Below, piece after piece: positions 48,586 through 57,976 of a stretch of 64,000 nucleotides of DNA; position 1 is the first letter of the stretch, and every line of letters begins with the position of its first letter. The position numbers were made by a program, and so were the translations under genes. Source of the DNA: Fen-1254 sp963769605 (GTDB lineage Bacteria; Bacteroidota; Ignavibacteria; UBA10030); contig CAVYML010000009.1 of NCBI GenBank assembly GCA_963769605.1, forward strand, positions 372,001-436,000, written 5' to 3'. The notes beneath the pieces were generated by a model. It saw nothing but the letters and a program-made list of their open reading frames with translations, was not told the origin of the DNA and ran no database searches.

Positions 48586-48966
48586 CTAATGCAAAAAGTG
48601 CTGCCGGACTTTTGTAACGATCTGGTTGTCCGTCATTTTATCGACTGTTTCCATGCCCACGATGTTTCTATGAAGTTTCACCTTCTCAAGTCGTTTTTTA
48701 AGTTCGACTTTTGCCTCGCCTGGACCGAATATGAGAATAGATTCCGCATCGCGAATATGTGAAAGCACTTCATCATAATAAATGTTAAGATAGTCGGGTG
48801 ACTGTTTATCTATGCTCTCTTTTATCGGTTCCTTTTGAACCCCGCCGTAAGAACTGACCGTATCGTTCGGTTCCGAAAGTATTCGTTTTATCGATGCCCC
48901 TTCGTCTGTCAGAATAAAAATAACAGCTTTCTTAAAATCGATCCACAATCCTGCTTTCTTTTTCAT
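48586..48966 (-). CDS. eRF1/pelota-like small protein
   Basis: This 126-residue soluble protein starts MKKKAGLWIDFKKAVI and ends with FGPGEAKVELKKRLEKV and MTDNQIVTKVRQHF. The pattern matches a bacterial family resembling the central domain of archaeal release factor eRF1, often annotated as a translational machinery protein and frequently near stress genes. The function is unknown; ribosome rescue or hibernation is a guess from fold similarity. It stands alone between the ribonuclease operon and the GH130 operon. Confidence 0.7.
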   Translation of the reverse strand: MKKKAGLWIDFKKAVIFILTDEGASIKRILSEPNDTVSSYGGVQKEPIKESIDKQSPDYLNIYYDEVLSHIRDAESILIFGPGEAKVELKKRLEKVKLHRNIVGMETVDKMTDNQIVTKVRQHFLH

Positions 48967-49062
48967 AAGCCTCGTCTTTCCTACTCATAGAATTTAAATA
49001 AAATTTGCTCCTAAGCATATTTTAAAATAATAGATTTTCTGTCCGGCTTTAAAATTACTCTT

Positions 49063-49171
49063 CTGCAGCCCGACTGTGATGCAGTTATTCAGATCGGTCA
49101 TATCGGAAACACCCGCGACGACCTCCCGATAATATTTGACAATATTTTCGGGACAAGCTGTCGCGGCTACA
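49063..49171. repeat. Dispersed palindromic repeat, divergent copy
   Basis: Arms CCGCGAC and GTCGCGG with inner CCCG / CGGG form a hairpin (about 49110-49166). The element ends in GGCTACA as copy 1 does, and CTGCAGCC lies at its other side (49063). It sits downstream of the GH130 stop. Confidence 0.6.
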
Positions 49172-49194
49172 TGGCCATGTGTACTAAGCAGATG

Positions 49195-50145
49195 CTAAAA
49201 TTTTTCTCCATGCTCTTCAAGCCACTCTAACATAGCGCGAATACTGCCCGTAGCTAAGGCAATGCTTGAATCAGCTACGCCGTAATACATCCGGAGCGTA
49301 TCATTATCGGAAGCAATAGTGTGCCCGCATGGAAAAACTACATCATCCACGTCGCCACGCCGCTCATAGAGCTCGTCCGGACCGAACATCCATTCTTTGC
49401 TGCGTTGAAGACAGCGTTCCGGCGTTTGTAAATCGAACAGTGCGAGTCCCAACCGATAAAGAGAACCCGATGCTGTTTGCCGTACGCCATGGTAGATTGT
49501 CAGCCAGCCTTGAGCTGTTTCGATCGGCGGGGATGAAAGGCCTATTTTATTTGCATCCCACCATGCACCTTTGCGGGCTATAAGCATCAATTTGTGACCG
49601 CCCCAATATCGAAGATCGGGCGAATACGATATCCACATGTGAGCGCCTTGAGCGCTAACCGGCCGATGGATCAAAGCCCAGCGGCCGTCCAGGCGGCGCG
49701 GCAACAGAGCCGCATCCTTATCATCCGGCTGCATAATTAATCCGTAGCGCTCGAATGTCTTAAAATCTTCCGTGAGTGCCAGAGCTACGCCGGGACCATC
49801 ATGTGTGTAAGCGGTATAGACCACGGTATATTTTTTTAATTCCGGAACGTACGTAATTCGAGGGTCTTCAATACCCCAAAGTTCCTCCGGATAATGTTCA
49901 GGATCCGCCATAAGAGTCGGGTATGAATCGATCTGCCAGTTATTCTCACCGTTGGCAGAGCGGGCAGCACAAAGGTGAGAAAGCCCTCTCCGATCCTCTA
50001 CGCGGCATAGAAGGAGCGTAGTTCCGTCCGGCAGCAGCGTTGCTCCGGGATTAAATACGCTGTTGATCGGATACTGCCAATCGTCAGCGGTCAATATCGG
50101 GTTATGTTTAGAGCGGGTCAAAATTTGGGGATGTTGATTTATCAT
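49195..50145 (-). CDS. GH130-family mannoside phosphorylase-like protein
   Basis: This 316-residue five-bladed propeller protein begins RSKHNPILTADDW and has NPGATLLPDGTTLLLCRVED, WGIEDPRITYVPEL (catalytic aspartate) and YHGVR. GH130 enzymes cleave beta-mannosides, many by phosphorolysis to mannose 1-phosphate, some by hydrolysis. The subfamily cannot be set with confidence here. It starts 5 bp after the GT4-fusion gene, so the two are coexpressed and may make and recycle the same beta-mannoside. No signal peptide, so it is cytoplasmic. Confidence 0.87.
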   Translation of the reverse strand: MINQHPQILTRSKHNPILTADDWQYPINSVFNPGATLLPDGTTLLLCRVEDRRGLSHLCAARSANGENNWQIDSYPTLMADPEHYPEELWGIEDPRITYVPELKKYTVVYTAYTHDGPGVALALTEDFKTFERYGLIMQPDDKDAALLPRRLDGRWALIHRPVSAQGAHMWISYSPDLRYWGGHKLMLIARKGAWWDANKIGLSSPPIETAQGWLTIYHGVRQTASGSLYRLGLALFDLQTPERCLQRSKEWMFGPDELYERRGDVDDVVFPCGHTIASDNDTLRMYYGVADSSIALATGSIRAMLEWLEEHGEKF

Positions 50146-50150
50146 TGCGC

Positions 50151-52418
50151 TTATGCTTCCATTAAAAAAGTATTTTCGTGTATTCGCAGTTCAAGCAGGG
50201 CTTGCAGAAAGGCCAGTGTAGATTCTGCTCCCTGATTCTCGTTTTGTCTGTCTGGATGCAAACCATCACGGCAGCCTCCTGTTATCGGGTCATAGATAGG
50301 AAGGTTCAGATCATTACGTCCGAGGAACCAATCGAACGCACGCCGTGCCTCCATGCGCCAGCGTTTATCTCTGAGTATCCGGCACGCTTCGAGGCATGAG
50401 GATACCATTGCCTGCGCCTCAATAGGCTGTTGATCAAACCTGGCACGCTCACCGCCCCGCCTATAAAAACCATTGGATCCGATAGGGACAAAACATCCTC
50501 CTTCTGTATCTGCACGTTGTAAATCCGCAAGCCAACTGAGCGATTCCAGTCCGGCGTCGAACATGGATTTATTTGACATCGATTGACCACATATGAGCAT
50601 AGCATGCGGGAGAGCAGCATTGCAATAGAAAAGCCCTTCTTCGTACCATCTCCACTCATTCGACCGGTTGGCCTTATAGAGCGCCAACAATCTGCCGGCT
50701 AATTCTTCTCGAACCTGGCTTGCCCTTCGGTCACCGTCAAATCTCCGCAAATATTCGCAAATGCCTATGAGTGCAAATGCCCACGCTCGCGGGCTTGTTG
50801 TATCGAGAATTGACGGCAGGGCTTGTTCGAACATCCATCCGGCCATATTATGGAGTGCGATCGTATTGGATCTGCCCAGCACCATGCCCAATGCCCCGAG
50901 TGTTCGTCCATGACTATCATCTGAACCGTTGTCTTCCATCCATAACCTATTGTAACCTAGAAAATTGCGGAAGTGACGGGTCTTCGCATTATAGGCATAC
51001 CAGACAAATGCAAGATACCGGGAAGCCAATTCGAAAGACTCCTCGCTGCCGAGTTCCTCCAACAATGGACTGATAAGCAAAGCTCGTGCATTATCATCTG
51101 TCGTATAACCCTCACTATAATTGGGTATCGTGAAAATAGCATGCTGCAAAATGCCGGTTTCGTCGGTCATGTGGCGCAGGTGATCGAGCTTGAGCGGAGG
51201 GAGTTCAATCGGGCGTTCATCTAAAGCTTTCACTGTAAATCCGGGTGCTATGTAATGCCGGCGTTCAGACCTGGCGCGTTGAAAACTTTCTATATAGCGC
51301 CGTGCAATGTGCGGCCAGACCATATCCCTTCCGAACATATACGCCCGCTTCCGCATCGCATGACGCTTTGCATCATTTTCCAGCAAATCAATAATGCCTG
51401 TGGCCATCGCTGCCGGATCATGGAAAGGAACCAGTACTCCTCGTTCATCTGCCAGCATCTCTTCTGCATACCAGTAAGGCGTCGATACTACTGCTTTGCC
51501 GGCTCCAAGTGTATAGGCTAATGTACCGGATGTAATTTGCGCTTCGTTGAGGTACGGTGTAATATAAATATCTGCTGCACCGATAAACTCGATTAATTCT
51601 TCCAGGCTTACAAAGCGGTTGTAAAATACCACATGACTTTCCATGCCTTTCTCCTGAGCCATCCACTGGAGCGACAATCGGTACGCTTCGCCTTCGTGCT
51701 GAAGAACATGCGGATGCGTTGCGCCAAGAATAAGGTAAACCACATTTGGATAGCGGCTTGCAATGGCCGGCAATGCCGCAATGACATCTCCAATCCCCTT
51801 GTTCGGGGAGAGCAGCCCAAAACTGAGCAGTACTATCTTGCCTTCAACGCCGAAAAGATCTTTATGAAAGCTCGGATCGACAAAGGGGACATCGGGAATT
51901 CCATGCGGAATCAGATCGATCTTCTCCGGCACCACCCCGTATATTGTCTGCAGAAATTCCGAACCGCGCTTGCTCATAACAACCAGACGGTCGGACAAAG
52001 CGGCTATTTCTTTCAAGACCCTGCGCTGATCAGGATCCGGATCGCGGAGGATGGTATGGAAAGTGGTTACAATCGGCATACGCAATTCGTGCAGCAAAGC
52101 CAGGATGTGGCTTCCCGCCCGCCCGCCGAAGATTCCATATTCGTGCTGTAGGCATACGACGTCAATGCGGTTGATGTTCAGAAAGTCGGCAGCGCGCCGG
52201 TACGAATCGATATCTTTTTCAATCAATTCGAATCGTACACGCGGCGGATATGCATATCCGGCTTCGCAGTCGTTCACAGGAAGGGCAATACAGGTCGTCC
52301 CGTTGCATTCTGCAGCGACAGCCTCGCATAAATCGGTCGTAAAAGTGGCAATGCCGCATTGGCGAGGCAGATAATTTCCGATAAATGCAATACGGTTGAT
52401 TTTTTGACTGCTTTCCAT
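50151..52418 (-). CDS. GT4 glycosyltransferase fused to an alpha/alpha barrel domain
   Basis: This 755-residue protein has an N-terminal GT-B glycosyltransferase (about 1-390; RQCGIATFTTDL, VVCLQHEYGIFGGRAGSHIL, LLSFGLLSPNKGIGDV and the EAQITSGTLAYTLGAGKAVV nucleotide-sugar site). The C-terminal part (about 415-745) is a helical repeat region of (alpha/alpha)6 glycosidase or epimerase type (TTDDNARALL, WMEDNGSDDSHGRTLGALG, RFDQQPIEAQAMVSSCLEA). The N-half resembles GDP-mannose-using transferases, the C-half mannan-processing or N-acylglucosamine-2-epimerase folds. With GH130 next door a mannoside role is likely. A fusion of synthesis and trimming in one chain is unusual. Confidence 0.8.
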   Translation of the reverse strand: MESSQKINRIAFIGNYLPRQCGIATFTTDLCEAVAAECNGTTCIALPVNDCEAGYAYPPRVRFELIEKDIDSYRRAADFLNINRIDVVCLQHEYGIFGGRAGSHILALLHELRMPIVTTFHTILRDPDPDQRRVLKEIAALSDRLVVMSKRGSEFLQTIYGVVPEKIDLIPHGIPDVPFVDPSFHKDLFGVEGKIVLLSFGLLSPNKGIGDVIAALPAIASRYPNVVYLILGATHPHVLQHEGEAYRLSLQWMAQEKGMESHVVFYNRFVSLEELIEFIGAADIYITPYLNEAQITSGTLAYTLGAGKAVVSTPYWYAEEMLADERGVLVPFHDPAAMATGIIDLLENDAKRHAMRKRAYMFGRDMVWPHIARRYIESFQRARSERRHYIAPGFTVKALDERPIELPPLKLDHLRHMTDETGILQHAIFTIPNYSEGYTTDDNARALLISPLLEELGSEESFELASRYLAFVWYAYNAKTRHFRNFLGYNRLWMEDNGSDDSHGRTLGALGMVLGRSNTIALHNMAGWMFEQALPSILDTTSPRAWAFALIGICEYLRRFDGDRRASQVREELAGRLLALYKANRSNEWRWYEEGLFYCNAALPHAMLICGQSMSNKSMFDAGLESLSWLADLQRADTEGGCFVPIGSNGFYRRGGERARFDQQPIEAQAMVSSCLEACRILRDKRWRMEARRAFDWFLGRNDLNLPIYDPITGGCRDGLHPDRQNENQGAESTLAFLQALLELRIHENTFLMEA

Positions 52419-52765
52419 GCACTTCCGTCCTTGCCGGTTCGATTCAAGTTTAATGTTTCGTTATTTGATCAGTAGACATTACGGCGCAACATTCGGAACG
52501 AAATGAATTCAACAAAAGCTCACCAATGTTCCTGCTATTTAGTCTGCCGGATCTCTTCCAAATCATACACAACAATCATCAAAGCTGTAATCGAAGGAGA
52601 CCGCTGAAGAGGAACAAAATTGACAAGACATTAAAAAAGTAAAATCAAGAGAATCTCAAATTTCAACCAAGCAGACATGTTCCAGGGTCTTCTAGAAGAG
52701 ATCTATCCGAATGTCGATGTTTGGAACAAACAGCTCAATGGAGATTTTTCCCATCTCTCCTGGAA
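52419..52765. other. Intergenic region upstream of the GT4 fusion
   Basis: No convincing gene; the open frame on the plus strand lies opposite the CsbD gene. It should hold the promoter of the GT4-GH130 operon, but I see no clear TTTG-type match. Confidence 0.35.
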
Positions 52766-53077
52766 TTATCCCCCCCCCTTTGACGCTGCCTTTGCTTTCA
52801 CCGGTCGCTTGTCCGATTTCTTTTTTATACTCAATTCTTTATGCAGCTTTACCAATTTGCCGTTGGCCTGCTTAAGCAGTTCCACTATAATTTTATATTC
52901 ATCCACACGATGCCTTGCTTCATCTTTTGCAATGCCGTATTTTTCCTGAAGCTTGCCGACAAGCTCTTCATATTTGCCCAGGATCGCCGACAATTCGTCG
53001 TTCATCGTTTTACCCCAGCGATAAAAAGCTCTCCCTCGTTGTTGTTTCCATTGCCCTTCCAGACGATCCCAGTTCAC
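52766..53077 (-). CDS. CsbD-family stress protein
   Basis: This 103-residue protein starts MNWDRLEGQWKQQRGRAF, the CsbD signature, and has KYEELVGKLQEKYGIAKDEA. The normal domain is about 60 residues; the C-terminal 45 residues here are a lysine- and alanine-rich tail. CsbD in Bacillus is a general-stress gene under sigma-B; its biochemical role is unknown. Module copy D lies about 107 bp upstream. Membership of this known stress family in the module set supports the stress-regulon reading. Confidence 0.85.
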   Translation of the reverse strand: MNWDRLEGQWKQQRGRAFYRWGKTMNDELSAILGKYEELVGKLQEKYGIAKDEARHRVDEYKIIVELLKQANGKLVKLHKELSIKKKSDKRPVKAKAASKGGG

Positions 53078-53183
53078 GATTTATTTTCCTTTAGCTCCAA
53101 GAGATAGTTTTTCCCGCATGCAGCATACGTACCATCCTTTTTTTAAACAAAGCGATGTCCTTCCTTCTGCAAGGTTTCGTAAA

Positions 53184-53246
53184 AGGATACTGATGATTTA
53201 TATAAGCCGGAATCGCCCGAAAGGATGAAAGAGTAATTAATCCTTT
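53184..53246 (-). promoter_or_regulatory. 63-bp operator-promoter module, copy D (CsbD)
   Basis: On the minus strand AAAGGAT-N13-ATCCTTT is perfect, CGGGCGATTCCGG follows, and the -10-like TATCCT (53189-53184) has the same 37-base spacing. It lies upstream of the CsbD gene, some 12 kb from the other copies. Confidence 0.75.
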
Positions 53247-53325
53247 AATCAGAGCTTTTTCCCGGCCAGCCGGAATATTTTTCAGCACAATACGTCACTG
53301 CCGCCTTCGTCTATGGAGAAAGACG

Positions 53326-54171
53326 TCAATGAAGAACTATTTTTTTCGTATCGACCGTGAATGCGGCAAAATATCCCAGCGCTCCGCCGCTAATATTCGA
53401 TGTAGGATTTTGCGGTGCAAGCGACGTTGGGCTCTGATCTGATGAAAGAATATTCGAAAGCGTTTTGAAGTAATCATACGTCGCTTTGTCAATCGATAAT
53501 AATTCTATCGTAATCGTGTCGCCCTTATTTACCTTATCTCCGCCGCGTATCCTTACGGTCATTTCCTGGCCTTTCGTTAATTCATCCGTGAAAAGGCGAT
53601 ATCTGATTCCGTCGATCGAGTCTGTCGGGATCAGAGCGCTTGATTGAGCATTGACACGATAATAATTGTAATTGTTCGCTTGAGGTGGATCCTTGAACAT
53701 TATATAAATATCATACCCTGTGCTTCCGCCGAAGCTGGTCCTTACCATGGAGTACAAAGAATCGATATATACTTTTTGCGGCATAGTTGAAACTGCATCG
53801 TATTCCATTCCCTGTGCTGCAACTTTTAATTGGTAGCTCGTCCCCGGGATTCCTTTTATCGTTGAAGTTCGATATGTCCCGCTCACAATTTCTTTCAGCG
53901 TATCTTGTTGATTCATATTATCTGTCATAATGATATGTGCGCCTGAAACCGGCGGGAAATACGACGATGGTGCAAAGTAGTCGCCGCTCATGCTGAGGAT
54001 AACAGAGTAAGGCCCCAGACTATCCGTCACAACTCCCTCAATGACGATATGCGGGGAAGCTTCGTTCAGATCGATAGAGACAATCTGCTGACAGGATAAA
54101 AGGCAGCATGCTGCTGGCGCCAATAAAATGAAAAGTGTCAAGCGGTTTACAAACATTGCATGTATATTCAT
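53326..54171 (-). CDS. DUF4249 lipoprotein
   Basis: This 281-residue protein has a lipoprotein signal (AACCLLSC, lipidated cysteine near residue 27) followed by a beta-sandwich region with GVVTDSLGPYSVILS. DUF4249 proteins typically lie directly downstream of TonB receptors of the carboxypeptidase-domain type, as here (12 bp after its stop). The likely role is an outer-membrane partner for the receptor, analogous to SusD. The substrate is unknown. Confidence 0.85.
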   Translation of the reverse strand: MNIHAMFVNRLTLFILLAPAACCLLSCQQIVSIDLNEASPHIVIEGVVTDSLGPYSVILSMSGDYFAPSSYFPPVSGAHIIMTDNMNQQDTLKEIVSGTYRTSTIKGIPGTSYQLKVAAQGMEYDAVSTMPQKVYIDSLYSMVRTSFGGSTGYDIYIMFKDPPQANNYNYYRVNAQSSALIPTDSIDGIRYRLFTDELTKGQEMTVRIRGGDKVNKGDTITIELLSIDKATYDYFKTLSNILSSDQSPTSLAPQNPTSNISGGALGYFAAFTVDTKKIVLH

Positions 54172-54183
54172 AGGACACCAAAA

Positions 54184-56550
54184 TTAAAAAGTAAAATTAT
54201 ACGTAACAGACGGAATGATCGGGAAAATTGTCGTTTGCACAGCCTGATTTTGATTGGTATTATTAGGATCCGGCCGAAAAGTGATGGAATAGGCATTCAT
54301 CCGGTCATAAACATTGTAAATTGAAAAATTTAAATTGGAATGCGGTCCCAAAGTCCATGTCGCAGAAAGGTCCAGGCGATGATACGGTGGCATGCGATAG
54401 CCGTTCCTATTCGTATAATATGGGATCGTTCGTTGATCGAAATAATCACGATAGTCTCCGTTCGGAAATGTCACCGCATTACCCGTATTATAGACCCATG
54501 TTGCCGAAAATGTCCATGTGCTGCTATAATCATAAATAAGAACGACGGAAATATCATGCGTCCTATCCTGTGTTGCAGGGAAAGGCTGACCGTCGTTGAT
54601 TTGAGCGAACTGTTCATTCGTTCTGGAAAGCGTGTATCCGATCCATCCGCTGATCGTACCGTATCGCTTTCTTATAAGAAGTTCCGCCCCGTAACTCCAT
54701 CCCCTGCCGTAGAGGAGAAGGGATTCGATATTTGGATTCCGCTGCAAATCCGCACCGTTTTTATAATCGATAACATTCTGCATATTTTTATAATAAATTT
54801 GAAGTGATGTTTCAAAAGCGTTGTCATCAAAATTTCTAAAATAACCAAGGTCTACCTGATCGGCATATTGCGGCGGTACGTTATTGCTGCTGGGAATCCA
54901 CAGATCGCTTGGATTCGTCTCCGTTGAGCTGGAAAGGAGGTGAAGATATTGCGTTGTTCTCGTATAGGATGTTTTAATTGAACTCGTTCCATCAAGCACG
55001 TAGGTCATAGAGAGGCGCGGTTCCAAACTCGTATAGGTTTTAACGACTTGACCGGAGGAGTAAACAGCAGTATCGACAGGATTGCCATCACTGTCGTATG
55101 TATAAATATGTCCCGGCCCAAGCAGGCTGAATGTCGAGAATCTCAGACCGTAATTTACTTTGAGATCGGAAAGGACATTGAGTTCATGTGAAAAATAAAT
55201 TCCGTTTTCAAGAGCATATCGATGCTCAAGATCGACGCTAATTAAACCGCTCGGTGTTCCGCCTGTAATTGTTCCCGGTACAAATGTGTGATAAATGGCA
55301 TTGAATCCGAATTTCAGCGTACTCTGAGAACTTGTGAAATACTGAAAATCTTCTTTAAAATTCAGGTCTTTTATGCCGGAAGTTATTTGAAATTGACTCG
55401 TTCCGGATGAGACGGAGTTGGTATATTCATAATCGCTTATAATGAATGAGGTGTTCGAAAAAAGGTGATCTCCAAAAATATGATTCCACCGGAGTGTTCC
55501 GGTAGTATTGCCCCAATTAAACCCGAAAATATTCGGATAAGAAAAATTGTCCCTTCCGAAATAACCGGAAAGAAAAATGCGATCTTTATCTCCCAGCGTA
55601 TAGTTCGCTTTTATATTTAGATCGTAAAAATACAGACTCGCCTGATTGATTGTCGTGTCGCGCGATAAATGAAGGAAAAGATCAGCATACGACCGCCTTG
55701 CAGTAACAATAAACGACCCTTGATCGACAACGATCGGCCCGTCCAGCATAAGCCTGGAATCGAGCAAGCCGATGCCTCCCGACCCTCCGAATTCTTTATC
55801 GTTCCCGTCATTCGTCCGGATATCGACGACCGACGAAAGCCGTCCTCCATATTCCGCAGGCATTCCACCCGTTATGACCGATACATCCTTAATGGCATCG
55901 GCATTGAATACGGATAGATATCCCAGAAGATGGGAAGGATTGTAGACTGGCGCTTCATCGAGAATAATGAGGTTTTGATCAATTCCGCCGCCGCGGGAGT
56001 AAAATCCCGTACTTCCCTCGCCTGCCGATTTTATACCCGGAAGCAATTGAATGGTTTTCAAGATATCTTTTTCGCCCAGCAGGACCGGAATCGATTCAAC
56101 TTGCTTCATCTCCAGTTTATCCTCGCTCACATCCGTCGAGGTGACGTTGGCATTGGAACGTTCGCCTGAGACCGTCACATCATTGACTTTGATAAGCTCC
56201 GGCGCAAGTGTAATATTCATGACTCGATTATGATTCAAAACTATTGAATCAATCCGCATTTTGAATCCCATAAATTGAGTCTGGTATGTATACTTGCCCT
56301 CGGGAAGAGTCAACGAATAAAAACCGTATGAATTGGACAGCGCTCCCACTCCGGATAATTCTCTAATAATAACTGCAGCCCCGATGAGTATCTCTCCTGT
56401 TTCACTGTTTTTAATGACGCCGCTGAGAGAATAGCGATCCTGTGCATTTGAGGAAGAGTCCGGAGAAAGAAATATCAGAATGAACGCCATATACATCAAG
56501 CATTCTCTCACATCAAACCAAATTGCTTTCTTGAAATTCTCTTTTCGCAT
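54184..56550 (-). CDS. TonB-dependent receptor with carboxypeptidase-like domain
   Basis: This 788-residue outer-membrane protein has a signal peptide ending NAQD, a regulatory beta domain (about 40-125; LSGVIKNSETGEILIGAAVI), a plug (about 125-240, VPVLLGEKDILKTIQLLPGI-like and STGFYSRGGGIDQNLIILDE) and a barrel ending in FTF. It pairs with the DUF4249 gene downstream. The pair is common in Bacteroidota and probably imports a ligand or a peptide. The protein appears complete, unlike the receptor at the left edge. Confidence 0.9.
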   Translation of the reverse strand: MRKENFKKAIWFDVRECLMYMAFILIFLSPDSSSNAQDRYSLSGVIKNSETGEILIGAAVIIRELSGVGALSNSYGFYSLTLPEGKYTYQTQFMGFKMRIDSIVLNHNRVMNITLAPELIKVNDVTVSGERSNANVTSTDVSEDKLEMKQVESIPVLLGEKDILKTIQLLPGIKSAGEGSTGFYSRGGGIDQNLIILDEAPVYNPSHLLGYLSVFNADAIKDVSVITGGMPAEYGGRLSSVVDIRTNDGNDKEFGGSGGIGLLDSRLMLDGPIVVDQGSFIVTARRSYADLFLHLSRDTTINQASLYFYDLNIKANYTLGDKDRIFLSGYFGRDNFSYPNIFGFNWGNTTGTLRWNHIFGDHLFSNTSFIISDYEYTNSVSSGTSQFQITSGIKDLNFKEDFQYFTSSQSTLKFGFNAIYHTFVPGTITGGTPSGLISVDLEHRYALENGIYFSHELNVLSDLKVNYGLRFSTFSLLGPGHIYTYDSDGNPVDTAVYSSGQVVKTYTSLEPRLSMTYVLDGTSSIKTSYTRTTQYLHLLSSSTETNPSDLWIPSSNNVPPQYADQVDLGYFRNFDDNAFETSLQIYYKNMQNVIDYKNGADLQRNPNIESLLLYGRGWSYGAELLIRKRYGTISGWIGYTLSRTNEQFAQINDGQPFPATQDRTHDISVVLIYDYSSTWTFSATWVYNTGNAVTFPNGDYRDYFDQRTIPYYTNRNGYRMPPYHRLDLSATWTLGPHSNLNFSIYNVYDRMNAYSITFRPDPNNTNQNQAVQTTIFPIIPSVTYNFTF

Positions 56551-56639
56551 TCCGGTCCTTCAACGGATTATGAACAATTATTATTTTAACCGGGATAAAG
56601 AACAAAAGAACCAAATAACTAAACAACCGATGAACATCG

Positions 56640-56704
56640 TGCTTTGAGCTTCATAATGTTGATTTTTTACCAAGAACAAAGCACGACGAACTAAGAACTA
56701 CGAA
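56640..56704. repeat. Degenerate repeat with a small inverted repeat
   Basis: CGTGCTTTG and CAAAGCACG face each other over about 35 bp and are followed by loose copies of GAACTA. It lies between the YceI stop and the TonB receptor. Confidence 0.4.
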
Positions 56705-57262
56705 CTATTTGAGAGCAAACACCGCTTTTAATGCAAAATACAGATCGTCGCTTACCGGAACCAAAAGCAGTGCCGGCCGTTCGATTTTAAATTCGGTAAG
56801 ACTCAGGACAAACTTCCCCTCCACATCAAGCCTGTTCTGTGTCCACTTTGCCGAACCATGAAGAACGATATCTTTCGTCACGCCGTGGAAGGTCAGCTTT
56901 CCTGCAACTTGAATCGAATCGCCGGTTTGTACGACCGATGTGCTGGAGAAAGTCACATACGGGAAAGAAATTGCATCGATCACTTCCATCGCATGCGAAT
57001 CCCGATTGGAATTTCCGCTGTCAAATGTGGTTACATCGACCTGCGCGGCCACTTTTATGATTTCCTTCTTGACGGCATCGATATCCGCTCGATAATAGAC
57101 ATCCTTACTTACCGCATCGAATACGTGAAGAGGATGAGTCATTGTATAGGTGACCGAAGATTCATCCTTGATCGCTCCGACCGTCTGTGTTTGCGCCGAA
57201 ACCGCTGCACATACAACAGCCAGCATCCAGCATATTCCTTTGAATCGGGTCATAGTGTTCAC
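56705..57262 (-). CDS. yceI: YceI-family periplasmic protein
   Basis: This 185-residue protein has a signal peptide ending SAQ and the YceI lipocalin-like barrel, with IDAISFPYVTFSS and GKLTFHGVTKDIVLHGSA. The fold binds isoprenoid-type lipids in known homologues. It starts 3 bp after the stop of the membrane protein upstream. YceI genes often pair with cytochrome b561 genes, which supports a b561-like assignment of that neighbour. Confidence 0.88.
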   Translation of the reverse strand: MNTMTRFKGICWMLAVVCAAVSAQTQTVGAIKDESSVTYTMTHPLHVFDAVSKDVYYRADIDAVKKEIIKVAAQVDVTTFDSGNSNRDSHAMEVIDAISFPYVTFSSTSVVQTGDSIQVAGKLTFHGVTKDIVLHGSAKWTQNRLDVEGKFVLSLTEFKIERPALLLVPVSDDLYFALKAVFALK

Positions 57263-57265
57263 TCC

Positions 57266-57976
57266 TTAAAATGTTATAACGATCAGTGATGCGGCTAACG
57301 CCGTTGTCGTGATATACGCCGAGGCTTGATGAAAATGTTCAATTTGTGCATTCGTTGCATGCCGGCTGATCATGGAACCGAGAATCGGAGTCAGAACCAT
57401 TCCCGTAAAATGAACCCATGCCAGAGCTTTATGAAGAGTCGTCGTGCTCGATTCGTCCCGCCGGATCATCGGCGGCGGCGACAGCACGGCCAGCAGGCCG
57501 GTGATGCTGTAGGATGTGATCGTCGCCGCAACGAATAATTGATGGCTGTTGCGATCGCTCTTATTGCTCAAGTTTTCGTCGAGCATTTTTTGACCGTAAT
57601 AGACGGCGGTGATCATCAATCCCAATGTTACAAATCCGCCGATCTGGTGGGCAACGAGCATGGTGCGCCGAAGCGACAATTCGCTCCTGCGCGATTCAGG
57701 CGTAAGCGGCGCGGCTATACCGGTCGTACGCAAGATTCCGTCTTCACCCCAGAGCCCTTTTTCCATAAAGCTTATGTTCTCCGGCAGCAGTCTCGGCTTG
57801 ACCATCTGTGGAAACGAATCGTCCTGCATCACGGGCAAGGGGGGAAGCATGCTGCTCTGTATATCGGGCAAAGAAACGAGAGACAGGTTATGCATCTGCG
57901 AATCAAAAGCATATTCCTGCGCCTGCATCGTCCGGATTCCCAGAAGTGCAAAAATCACAATCATCATGTATTTCAT
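57266..57976 (-). CDS. Membrane protein, possibly cytochrome b561-like
   Basis: This 236-residue protein has a signal-like N-terminus, a polar stretch of about 90 residues and four helices. Histidines occur in or next to helices: MLVAHQIGGF, LHKALAWVHFTGM, and EHFHQASAY, which could bind haem as in cytochrome b561 or related proteins. No full signature is present, so this stays a hypothesis. It is followed with 3 bp spacing by YceI, the usual partner of b561 proteins. Confidence 0.55.
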   Translation of the reverse strand: MKYMMIVIFALLGIRTMQAQEYAFDSQMHNLSLVSLPDIQSSMLPPLPVMQDDSFPQMVKPRLLPENISFMEKGLWGEDGILRTTGIAAPLTPESRRSELSLRRTMLVAHQIGGFVTLGLMITAVYYGQKMLDENLSNKSDRNSHQLFVAATITSYSITGLLAVLSPPPMIRRDESSTTTLHKALAWVHFTGMVLTPILGSMISRHATNAQIEHFHQASAYITTTALAASLIVITF

